The notes beneath the pieces were generated by a model, which had not been told where the DNA came from, did not search any database, and saw only the letters and a list, made by a program, of their open reading frames with translations. From Bacteroidota bacterium (GTDB taxonomy: Bacteria; Bacteroidota; Bacteroidia; Chitinophagales; Saprospiraceae), in the NCBI GenBank assembly GCA_017857395.1, contig JAFMDF010000041.1:1-45832 (forward strand): DNA of 45,832 nucleotides, written 5' to 3'. Shown here piece by piece: positions 16,937 to 23,923 of this stretch; the first letter of the stretch is position 1; each line of letters begins with the position of its first letter. Both the position numbers and the translations under genes were made by a program.

Positions 16937-17954
16937 AAATAAATATAAAAGAGGTTCAATACCAAGGTTAGACCATTATGAATTAAAGCATAATGTGCAA
17001 AAAAAAGTCACGTTATCCATTGTTATTCCCTTGTATAATGAAGAAACAATCATAGAAGAATTGTTTGCTAGATTGCAAATATTGCTAACTAAAATGGAGC
17101 AGAAATTTGCCATCAATAAAGGGCAATTAGAAATCATTTTTGTTAATGATGGCTCTAGCGATAGCACCTTATTCCGGCTCAAAGAAATATGCACGAACAA
17201 TATAGGATTCACCTTAATTAACCTATCAAGGAATTTTGGTCATCAAATGGCTTCTACTGCGGGTTTGGAACACACGAAAGGTGATTTTGTAGTATTGATG
17301 GATGGGGATTTACAAGACCCTCCAGAAATGGTCGTAGAGATGTATCAAAAAGCACAAGAAGGGTTCGATGTAGTCTATGCTAAAAGAATCAGTCGAGCAA
17401 AAGAAAGTCTATTTAAGAAATGGACGGCAAAGTTATTCTATCGTTCCTTGAGTATGTTGACCACGATTGATATTCCTGTAGATACTGGAGACTTTCGCAT
17501 TATGAGCAGAAGAGTCATCCAAGAAATGAATGCCATGCCTGAACGCCACCGTTTTATTAGAGGGTTAACCTCTTGGATTGGGTTCAAACAAACTTCCATC
17601 GAATACGAAAGGGCAGAACGGTTTGCTGGTCAGACCAAATTCTCTGTAACCAAAATGCTTTCATTTGCCATTGATGGCTTAACTTCTTTTTCTTCTATCC
17701 CACTTCGGCTCGCCTCTTTATTAGGCTACACGTTTACTTTTATTGCGGTAGTCTATACGTTTTACGTGCTATACAAACGATTTCTGACGGAGGATACGGT
17801 TCAAGGTTGGTCTTCCATGATGATTTTTGTATTACTCATTGGCGGCATTCAATTTATTTTATTAGGCATGATGGGGGAATATGTTGGACGGATATATGAT
17901 GAAGTGAAACAAAGGCCTTTGTATATTATAGAGGATATTTATAAAAAAGAATAA
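16893..17954 (+). CDS. GT2 polyprenyl-phosphate glycosyltransferase (GtrB/DPM1-like)
   Basis: 353 residues. The GT-A domain begins at LSIVIPLYNEE (about 41-51), with VNDGSSD, the metal/nucleotide motif MDGDLQDPPE, and a TGDFRIMSRR segment. Two C-terminal membrane helices (about 265-285 and 300-325) follow, as in GtrB/ArnC-type enzymes that load a sugar onto polyprenyl phosphate at the inner membrane. The start at 16893 lies inside the preceding gene; the ATG at 16905 is an alternative. A long AT-rich hairpin follows the stop. Confidence 0.9.
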   Translation: MNKKMQQFTTVNSNKNKYKRGSIPRLDHYELKHNVQKKVTLSIVIPLYNEETIIEELFARLQILLTKMEQKFAINKGQLEIIFVNDGSSDSTLFRLKEICTNNIGFTLINLSRNFGHQMASTAGLEHTKGDFVVLMDGDLQDPPEMVVEMYQKAQEGFDVVYAKRISRAKESLFKKWTAKLFYRSLSMLTTIDIPVDTGDFRIMSRRVIQEMNAMPERHRFIRGLTSWIGFKQTSIEYERAERFAGQTKFSVTKMLSFAIDGLTSFSSIPLRLASLLGYTFTFIAVVYTFYVLYKRFLTEDTVQGWSSMMIFVLLIGGIQFILLGMMGEYVGRIYDEVKQRPLYIIEDIYKKE

Positions 17955-17959
17955 CTTAT

Positions 17960-18011
17960 TTTTTTAGAAATTATTGCTTGCAAGAACTTGGCAAAATTTA
18001 TTTCTAAAAAA
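17960..18011 (+). terminator. AT-rich hairpin after GT2 gene
   Basis: TTTTTTAGAAAT (17960-17971) pairs perfectly with ATTTCTAAAAAA (18000-18011). The 28-base loop holds a minor TTGC/GCAA stem. It starts 5 bases past the GT2 stop. Confidence 0.6.
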
Positions 18012-18052
18012 TTGATAGTCAAGAGGTCAGAAGTTAGATTAAAAATTTTAAC

Positions 18053-18068
18053 TTGCTCGCCCGAGCAA
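18053..18068. terminator. Short GC palindrome between convergent genes
   Basis: TTGCTCG, CC, CGAGCAA: a 7-bp perfect dyad between the 3' ends of the GT2 (+) and pseudoprotease (-) genes. It is possibly a minus-strand terminator; the very short loop makes this tentative. Confidence 0.35.
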
Positions 18069-18096
18069 TTAGGCTGACCCTATATTTCGGTGATTT

Positions 18097-18771
18097 CTAT
18101 TGCCACAACAACATAGCAGTCGCCGTATTAATAGTAACAGCAATACTCATCTTACCATTTCCACCAGTTATTAAATTGGCACTAAGGATACCAAGTAACT
18201 CTCCTTTATTATTGAATAAAATACCATCACGGTTTTCATAAGGAGCATCGGTTTCCACCTGAATATAACCCACTAATTTCCCATCTGTGTATGTGCCCCG
18301 CATCATTTTCCCCGTTACCTGTGCCTCACAATGTATCGGGTACTTCTCTAAAGAATTATCAATTATTTTTATTTTTTCACCAGCCTTTAATTGGTCAACA
18401 TCTCCTATTTTAGCTACGGGTAAATACGTAGGAATTTGCCTTAATCGGAGTAGAGCAATATGCGCTTCGGGTATTGATTGAACTAAGTCTGCCTCTAGAA
18501 ATTGTCCTCCGTTAAATTTTACAGCAATGGCGGCTACCTTGGTCACCACTTCAGCTGTGGTCAAAATAAGTCCTGATTCAGCTATAATTACACCCGAAGA
18601 TATGGCAGTCGTTGGAAGGCTATCTTTTTCACGATTGCTCGTTTTTATGGTTCTTATGGTAACAACGCTATCTGTTGATTTAGCAATGGGTAAAATTAGA
18701 TTCGGTCTTGGTTTTATTGCTATACTGGTCATACTAAGATTAGTGACTAAAGCTGAGGCTGATAATTTCAT
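18097..18771 (-). CDS. HtrA/trypsin-fold protein lacking the catalytic triad
   Basis: 224 residues that follow the HtrA protease core in order. SSGVIIAESGLILTTAEVV corresponds to the GSGVII...TNNHVV strand, AHIALLRL to SDIALLKI, and NRDGILFNNKGELLGI to GNSGGALVN-GELIGI. The catalytic His is Glu74, the Asp is His104 and the Ser is Arg181, so all three are lost while the surrounding scaffold is kept. No PDZ domain and no clear signal peptide are present. It is probably a binding or regulatory pseudoprotease. It is transcribed divergently from a SPOR lipoprotein and a cytochrome c gene. Confidence 0.8.
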   Translation of the reverse strand: MKLSASALVTNLSMTSIAIKPRPNLILPIAKSTDSVVTIRTIKTSNREKDSLPTTAISSGVIIAESGLILTTAEVVTKVAAIAVKFNGGQFLEADLVQSIPEAHIALLRLRQIPTYLPVAKIGDVDQLKAGEKIKIIDNSLEKYPIHCEAQVTGKMMRGTYTDGKLVGYIQVETDAPYENRDGILFNNKGELLGILSANLITGGNGKMSIAVTINTATAMLLWQ

Positions 18772-18840
18772 GATAATTATTTTTTATTTAGGTGATTCGA
18801 TGTTTTTCCTGCAAGTTACTAGGTAAGTCATTGATAATGA

Positions 18841-18877
18841 GTGAGAAAAATCATTGCCTCGGAGTGATATTTATCAA
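18841..18877. promoter_or_regulatory. Tandem CRP/FNR-like dyads between pseudoprotease and SPOR lipoprotein
   Basis: GTGAGAAAAATCAT (18841-18854) and GTGATATTTATCAA (18864-18877) both fit TGA-N6-TCA and are 23 bp apart centre to centre, about two helical turns. They lie 70-107 bases upstream of the minus-strand start and 118-155 upstream of the plus-strand start. Confidence 0.45.
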
Positions 18878-18994
18878 AATGTAAAAGGTTAATTTATTGA
18901 AACTTTGTAACTAAGTAATCCTGAAATAATAAATTGAATAACTAAAATCCGTGGGTTTATTAAATCTGTGGGGAATTAAAAAAAAATTAAATCT

Positions 18995-19564
18995 ATGAAA
19001 AATATAAAATTAACGGTTAAAACAACCATTCTATTCGTCCTTATTATTTTGGTTTCCAGTTGTGCCACTAAAAAAGAATTGGCAGACCTTAAGGAGGTTC
19101 GCAACACAGAAAAAATATCCTATCAAGTGCTGGAAAAAGACAACGATTTACTAAAGACAGAACTTCAGTCCACGAAAAAATGGAATACGGAATTACAGGA
19201 AGTAAATGCCGAATTGACCGCCAAACTTCGAGCAGCCAAAGCATCACTCTGTCAAATATCAGGACAGGCGACAGAATGTCCAGCAGACTACGCACAAGGG
19301 GTTGTATTTAAGGTGCAAATAGGCGCATTTAAAGACAATGAACTACCCGAAGACCCGATAACTCCGGTTATCATTCTTGATACAGAAGATAAAGATGACC
19401 TGCAGAAAATTGTATTGGGTCAATTTAGAGATTACAGGAAGGCAGAAATATTGAAGTCTCATTTAAAAAACATGGGTATAAAAGATGCTTGGGTGGTTTC
19501 TTACAAGGATGGAATAAGAGTGCCCATTAAAACAATATTATCAGAGTTGGAGAAGAAACCATAG
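18995..19564 (+). CDS. SPOR-domain-like lipoprotein
   Basis: 189 residues. A lipoprotein signal ends at Cys23 (LVSSC), a coiled coil spans about 28-85, and a SPOR-like C-terminal domain (about 105-178) has the motifs FKVQIGAFKD and LGQFRDYRKAEILKSHLKNMG. SPOR domains bind peptidoglycan lacking stem peptides. It should sit in the outer or inner membrane facing the periplasm. A cytochrome c lipoprotein gene follows after 41 bases, probably in the same transcript. Confidence 0.8.
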   Translation: MKNIKLTVKTTILFVLIILVSSCATKKELADLKEVRNTEKISYQVLEKDNDLLKTELQSTKKWNTELQEVNAELTAKLRAAKASLCQISGQATECPADYAQGVVFKVQIGAFKDNELPEDPITPVIILDTEDKDDLQKIVLGQFRDYRKAEILKSHLKNMGIKDAWVVSYKDGIRVPIKTILSELEKKP

Positions 19565-19605
19565 TGGAATCCATATAATTTTCACCAAATCAAATAACAG
19601 TAATT

Positions 19606-20070
19606 ATGACTTCAAAAATTAATTTTTCCCGAATATTTATGCCGATGATGTTCTTCCTTATTATTTTATATATCGGTACAGGCTGCAATCCGCAAGGAAA
19701 AGGATTTGCCCTTCCAGAAGGCAATCTAGAAACTGGAAAAGCTACTTTTACCAAATTAAAATGCAACGAGTGCCACAGTGTTTCCGATATCGAATGGGCT
19801 GGCAATACCAATGATTTACATGTGGCTTTAGGAGGTAATGTTCGATTCATTAAAAGCTACGGCGAGTTGGTGACTTCCGTCATTAATCCATCTCATAAAA
19901 TTTCTACCAATTATTATGGGCAAAAAACAATCCGAGCAAACGAGGAAGGCAAATCTAAAATGGCCAATTATAATGAGGTGATGACGGTGCAGGAATTGGT
20001 AGATATTGTTACTTTTTTACAATCGGAATATAAAATTGAACGACCAGTTCATAACTATCCGATGTATTGA
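19606..20070 (+). CDS. Lipoprotein c-type cytochrome
   Basis: 154 residues. The signal peptide ends at lipobox Cys27 (IGTGC). The heme-attachment motif is CNECH (Cys53, Cys56, His57), and a likely distal Met lies in KSKMANYNEVMT, equivalent to the MPNF motif. A single-heme class I fold fits the length. It should be a membrane-tethered periplasmic electron carrier. No oxidase or dehydrogenase partner lies in the window. A perfect 15-bp hairpin follows 70 bases downstream. Confidence 0.88.
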   Translation: MTSKINFSRIFMPMMFFLIILYIGTGCNPQGKGFALPEGNLETGKATFTKLKCNECHSVSDIEWAGNTNDLHVALGGNVRFIKSYGELVTSVINPSHKISTNYYGQKTIRANEEGKSKMANYNEVMTVQELVDIVTFLQSEYKIERPVHNYPMY

Positions 20071-20140
20071 GAAGCGTTGGCATAAGTTCTAAGCATAATT
20101 AACCTAGTCAATAGCCAATAGGCTTTATTCCAAAGAGCTT

Positions 20141-20173
20141 AGTGCTTCCAGAACTTGGAGTTCTGGAAGCACT
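20141..20173 (+). terminator. Perfect 15-bp hairpin after cytochrome gene
   Basis: AGTGCTTCCAGAACT (20141-20155), loop TGG, and AGTTCTGGAAGCACT (20159-20173) pair without mismatch. A T-rich tract follows a few bases later. It is the strongest hairpin in the window. Confidence 0.75.
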
Positions 20174-20351
20174 TCTCGTACGATTTATTTTAGCATAAAC
20201 ACTAATCAGGTAAAAAATTGATAAATATCTGACGCCCTAAAATGATATAAGTCATTACAAATAAGGAAGTGTACAAAATTTATAAAAAAAGCCTATAGCT
20301 CTTACTACAAATCATGACTTTATAAAATTATCTAACCAAAATCCCCAAATT

Positions 20352-20495
20352 ATGAGTGTAAAAAAGCGATTTATAAAATCTAGAAAAAAATCTAAAGTCA
20401 CTTTCCAATTACCCATTAAAGGCGTTAATAGCGGAACAGCAGTAAAAGTCCTTGGTGACTTCAACTGTTGGTCTTGGGAAAACGGGATTTCACTT
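20352..20495 (+). pseudogene. Truncated glycogen-binding (CBM48/isoamylase early-set) domain
   Basis: The 48 codons from 20352 read like the start of the small early-set/AMPK-type carbohydrate-binding proteins common in Bacteroidota: MSVKKRFIKSRKKSKVTFQL, then a GTAVKVLGDFNCWSWE segment matching the VGDFN-W core. The domain stops about halfway and runs in frame, without a stop, into the signal peptide of the next protein. It is either a gene truncated by recombination or an N-terminal extension of the downstream protein. The former is preferred, because a signal peptide starts at Met49. Confidence 0.6.
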
Positions 20496-20984
20496 ATGTA
20501 CAACCAAAAAATAGGATTAAGCACCTTTCTCCTCTTTGCTTTTGTCCTGACTGGACTATATGCACAAGAAACCATACCTGCCGCAGGTGGTGTGGCTTCA
20601 AGTAGCGAAGGGACCGTCAGTTATTCCATTGGGCAAGTGGTATATACTACAAATATTGGAACAGATGGCTCTGTCTCACAAGGGGTTCAGCAACCTTATG
20701 AAATTTCGATTATTACTGGGCTTGAAGATGCAGCAGGAATAAACCTAGAAAGCGCTGTTTACCCCAACCCTACCTACAATTTCCTCTATATAAAAATTGA
20801 AAACTATAATAATGAAGACTTGTCCTATCATCTTTTTGACGGGAACGGTAAACTTTTAGAAGATAAAAGATTGACAGGCGAAGTGACTGCTATACCAATG
20901 TCTCACTTTGTTCCTGCTATTTATTTTCTAAAGGTAATTGATGAACAAAAAGCGCTTAAAACTTTTAAGGTTATTAAGCACTAA
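20496..20984 (+). CDS. Small secreted protein with T9SS type A sorting domain
   Basis: 162 residues if started at the ATG at 20496. I chose this start because MYNQKIGLSTFLLFAFVL-LYAQ is a good signal peptide; the longer frame from 20352 would bury it behind a partial carbohydrate-binding domain. The mature part holds a SEGTVSYSIGQVVYT-type segment frequent in such proteins. The last 75 or so residues form a T9SS sorting domain (AVYPNP near the start, YFLKV and KTFKVIKH at the end). It should be exported across the outer membrane and attached or released. It lies upstream of the tail-collar and subtilase genes. Confidence 0.85.
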   Translation: MYNQKIGLSTFLLFAFVLTGLYAQETIPAAGGVASSSEGTVSYSIGQVVYTTNIGTDGSVSQGVQQPYEISIITGLEDAAGINLESAVYPNPTYNFLYIKIENYNNEDLSYHLFDGNGKLLEDKRLTGEVTAIPMSHFVPAIYFLKVIDEQKALKTFKVIKH

Positions 20985-21120
20985 TCCAGTTCGCTCGTTA
21001 GTCTACCTTCACAATATACCGTGTTATTTTATAGTTTAAAAAAATATTATTGCTGATAACAACCTGAATGACTACGATACATCCTCTAGGATTTTCACCT
21101 CCAATAAAAACTAAAACATC

Positions 21121-22224
21121 ATGAAAAAGAAATTTACTTTAATTGCTGCAGTTTTATGCTCCATTAGTCTATTTGCACAGGCACCAGAAAAAATGAGTTA
21201 TCAGGCAGTCATAAGAGATGCCATGAATAATTTAGTAACTAGTGCCAATGTAGGCATGCAAATCAGCATTCTAAAAGATTCTATCGATGGAACAACCGTT
21301 TATGTAGAAACACAAACACCAAGTACCAATGCCAATGGATTGGTCAGTATTGAAATTGGGACAGGATCAACAAGCGATGATTTTTCGGCTATTGATTGGG
21401 CAAATGGTCCATATTTTATCAAAACGGAAACCGACCCCGTCGGAGGCACTAGTTATAGCATTTCAGGAATCAGTCAATTGATGAGTGTACCTTATGCCTT
21501 CTATGCTGCTAATTCTGGCAGCTCCACTCCTGGTCCACAAGGTCCTCCTGGAGTCGAAGGACCAATCGGTCCTGAAGGTCCAAAAGGTGATAAAGGCGAT
21601 ATGGGTGACCAAGGAATTCAGGGGCTTACGGGAGCTGATGGCGCAACTGGTCCTGAAGGTTCACAAGGTGACAAAGGCGATATGGGCGACCAAGGAATTC
21701 AAGGTCCCAAAGGAGACAAAGGCGACCCCGGCACCTTACCTGATACGGCAGAAACCAATGACTTGATAACCTATGACGGAACGAATTGGGTGGCAAAAAA
21801 CCTCTCCATTTCTGCATCTTCTACGGGCGGTAGTCAGTCGGTTAATAATATGCAACCATATCTCGCTTTAAATTATGTCATTGCATTGCAGGGAGTTTTC
21901 CCCTCAAGAAACGCAGTTGATCCCTTCATAGGGGAAATAATGTTGGTTGGGTTTAATTTTGCACCTCGTAGTTGGGCATCTTGTGATGGGCAATTACTTC
22001 CTATTTCACAGAATGCTGCCTTATTTTCCCTTTTGGGAACTATCTATGGTGGTGATGGGCGAACCACTTTTGCGCTGCCAGACTTAAGAGGTAGAACAGC
22101 GATTCATACAGGTACAGGCCCTGGTCTTACTCCCCGTCCACAAGGACAAAGAGCAGGTACTGAAACAAACACTATGACTGTTGCTCAAATGCCTTCACAT
22201 TCTCATACTATTACATACAACTAA
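21121..22224 (+). CDS. Secreted collagen-repeat protein with tail-collar domain
   Basis: 367 residues. Signal peptide 1-20 (ending LFAQ), a Bacteroidota-type N-terminal domain (about 21-130, QAVIRD to VPYAFYAANS), 22 uninterrupted Gly-X-Y triplets (residues 138-203) and a phage tail-collar domain of the microcystin-dependent-protein type (GEIMLVGFNFAPRSWASCDG, TTFALPDLRGR, QMPSHSHT). The segment NNMQPYLALNYVIALQG, which normally ends such collar domains, comes before GEIMLVG here, and the protein stops right after SHSH. The domain order is therefore permuted. The collagen block carries an internal duplication (GDKGDMGDQGIQG at 157 and 183). A trimeric surface fibre is the likely form. Confidence 0.85.
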   Translation: MKKKFTLIAAVLCSISLFAQAPEKMSYQAVIRDAMNNLVTSANVGMQISILKDSIDGTTVYVETQTPSTNANGLVSIEIGTGSTSDDFSAIDWANGPYFIKTETDPVGGTSYSISGISQLMSVPYAFYAANSGSSTPGPQGPPGVEGPIGPEGPKGDKGDMGDQGIQGLTGADGATGPEGSQGDKGDMGDQGIQGPKGDKGDPGTLPDTAETNDLITYDGTNWVAKNLSISASSTGGSQSVNNMQPYLALNYVIALQGVFPSRNAVDPFIGEIMLVGFNFAPRSWASCDGQLLPISQNAALFSLLGTIYGGDGRTTFALPDLRGRTAIHTGTGPGLTPRPQGQRAGTETNTMTVAQMPSHSHTITYN

Positions 22225-22227
22225 GAT

Positions 22228-23922
22228 TTGAAACATACTATTCAATTGGCGAGCATCTTGATGCTCGCCAGCTTTCTTTCCTTTCAAGCATTTTCACAAG
22301 CTACGACTTCCCGTTCGTGGGCTTTTGATTGTATTCATATTCCCAAGGCAACTACCACCAATAGCAGAAGTGCTCCTGTCATAGTTGCAGTAGTAGATGA
22401 TGCTTTCCGATTGTCTCATAAAGAATTAAAAGACTTTATTTATAAAAACCCCTTGGAAATACCTGACAATCAATATGATGACGATGGTAACGGTTACATA
22501 GACGATACGTATGGCTGGGATATTTCTGATAATGATAAAAATGTTGCTGTATTAGAAGGGCGAGACAAGGAATTTTTTCATGGCACATATATTGCCAGCA
22601 TTATCACCAAAGTGGCATCGCTCCATTATGGTAAAGCAGCAGCCAAGCGCATTAAGATTATGCCCGTCAAAGTGCTTGCTGACCAAGCCAACAGAACCTA
22701 TTTGAAAGATGGATATAAAGGCATTAAATATGCTATGGAAAATGGTGCAGATATAATTTGCCTTGCATGGAGTGGTGGAAATCCAAGTAAAGAAGATTTA
22801 AAAATCATTCAGGATGCGCAGGAGAAAGGTATCCTGATTATCAGTTCAGTAGGAAATTTCAATGAAGAAAAAATTCTCAATCCTGCTGTTATTCCCGAGG
22901 TGCTTGCCGTTGCTGGTATAAACCAGAATTTCCAAAAAGAAAAACACTCCAATTATGGGATGCGTGTTGATTTAGCAGCTCCAGCAGAAATGGTAATGGG
23001 CGCACATCCTGAGAAGGATAACGCCTATATTCATGATAACGGCACTTCGGCTTCAGCGGCATTGGTAACTGGATGTGCAGCCATACTTTTATCAAAAAAA
23101 GAAAGGTTGAAAAATTCAGCCCTAAAAGAAGCTTTGCTCAATACGGTAACACCTTATAACAAAGATTTCTCTACTTATGGAGGTAAAATGGGCGCAGGAG
23201 TTATTAATCTAAAAAATGCCTTGGATTACCTTTCTACTCCTTCTAATCGAAGTACTCATTATTCTGCTCTTCGGCCCAAAGGAATGATGGTTATTGATGC
23301 AGATAGTCGCTCTAAAAAATGGGAAATTAGACCTGTAGGAGACTATCATGGTTTTTATCTTAAACCTGATATTTCGGGTATTAAAAAACCCGAAAAACAT
23401 TTACTCCGAATTATTGTAAAGGATACTTTATGGAATGAATATAAGTTATCGAATTTGCCACCGCAGCTATTTGTTCCGTCTCCTTTTCTAACCCTTACTT
23501 TACCAAAAAATTCGCTTAAAAAAAAGGAACTAATCCAAATTAATTACCACGGTAAAACCATAGATTCTACTAAGTTATACTGTAGCGACTTACGTTATCT
23601 GAACCTTGAAAAAGGAGCGGTAACTGATGGAAGCGGTGAAAACAATTATGCTAATAGTTGTTCCTGCAAATGGCTGATAAACGTGCCCATCGGCAAAAGA
23701 ATCAAATTTACCTTTGAAAAAATGGATACACAACCCAACGTTGATTTTGTTTATCTTGTTGATGGAAAAACAGCTATTAAAGAAAATATCATCGCTAAAT
23801 TTAGTGGACAAAATCAACCACCAGTTGTTGTTTCCAGAACGAATGAGGTACTGGTTTGGTTTGTAACAGATAAAACCTCTACTGGTCAGGGATGGCAGTT
23901 TTATTATGAAGTGGTTGAGTGA
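22228..23922 (+). CDS. Secreted S8 subtilisin-like peptidase with CUB domain
   Basis: 564 residues from a TTG start 3 bases after the preceding stop. TTG is chosen because it gives a complete signal peptide (ending AFSQ at 24), whereas the first ATG would truncate it. The S8 triad is intact: Asp57 (VVDDAF), His118 (FFHGTY) and Ser274 (NGTSAS), with oxyanion Asn210 (SVGN). A DDDGNGYIDD loop (84-93) resembles a calcium-binding insert. The last 100 or so residues form a CUB-like domain (CSCKWLI, DFVYLVDG, VLVWFVTD). No T9SS sorting domain is seen. The stop is 1 base from the stop of the convergent tamL gene. Confidence 0.88.
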   Translation: MKHTIQLASILMLASFLSFQAFSQATTSRSWAFDCIHIPKATTTNSRSAPVIVAVVDDAFRLSHKELKDFIYKNPLEIPDNQYDDDGNGYIDDTYGWDISDNDKNVAVLEGRDKEFFHGTYIASIITKVASLHYGKAAAKRIKIMPVKVLADQANRTYLKDGYKGIKYAMENGADIICLAWSGGNPSKEDLKIIQDAQEKGILIISSVGNFNEEKILNPAVIPEVLAVAGINQNFQKEKHSNYGMRVDLAAPAEMVMGAHPEKDNAYIHDNGTSASAALVTGCAAILLSKKERLKNSALKEALLNTVTPYNKDFSTYGGKMGAGVINLKNALDYLSTPSNRSTHYSALRPKGMMVIDADSRSKKWEIRPVGDYHGFYLKPDISGIKKPEKHLLRIIVKDTLWNEYKLSNLPPQLFVPSPFLTLTLPKNSLKKKELIQINYHGKTIDSTKLYCSDLRYLNLEKGAVTDGSGENNYANSCSCKWLINVPIGKRIKFTFEKMDTQPNVDFVYLVDGKTAIKENIIAKFSGQNQPPVVVSRTNEVLVWFVTDKTSTGQGWQFYYEVVE

Positions 23923-23923
23923 T

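Noticed and set aside
21121-23922. Prophage or contractile tail island suggested by the tail-collar domain
   Set aside because: No sheath, tube, baseplate, terminase or lysis genes are present; the collar protein has a signal peptide and collagen repeats typical of secreted Bacteroidota proteins.
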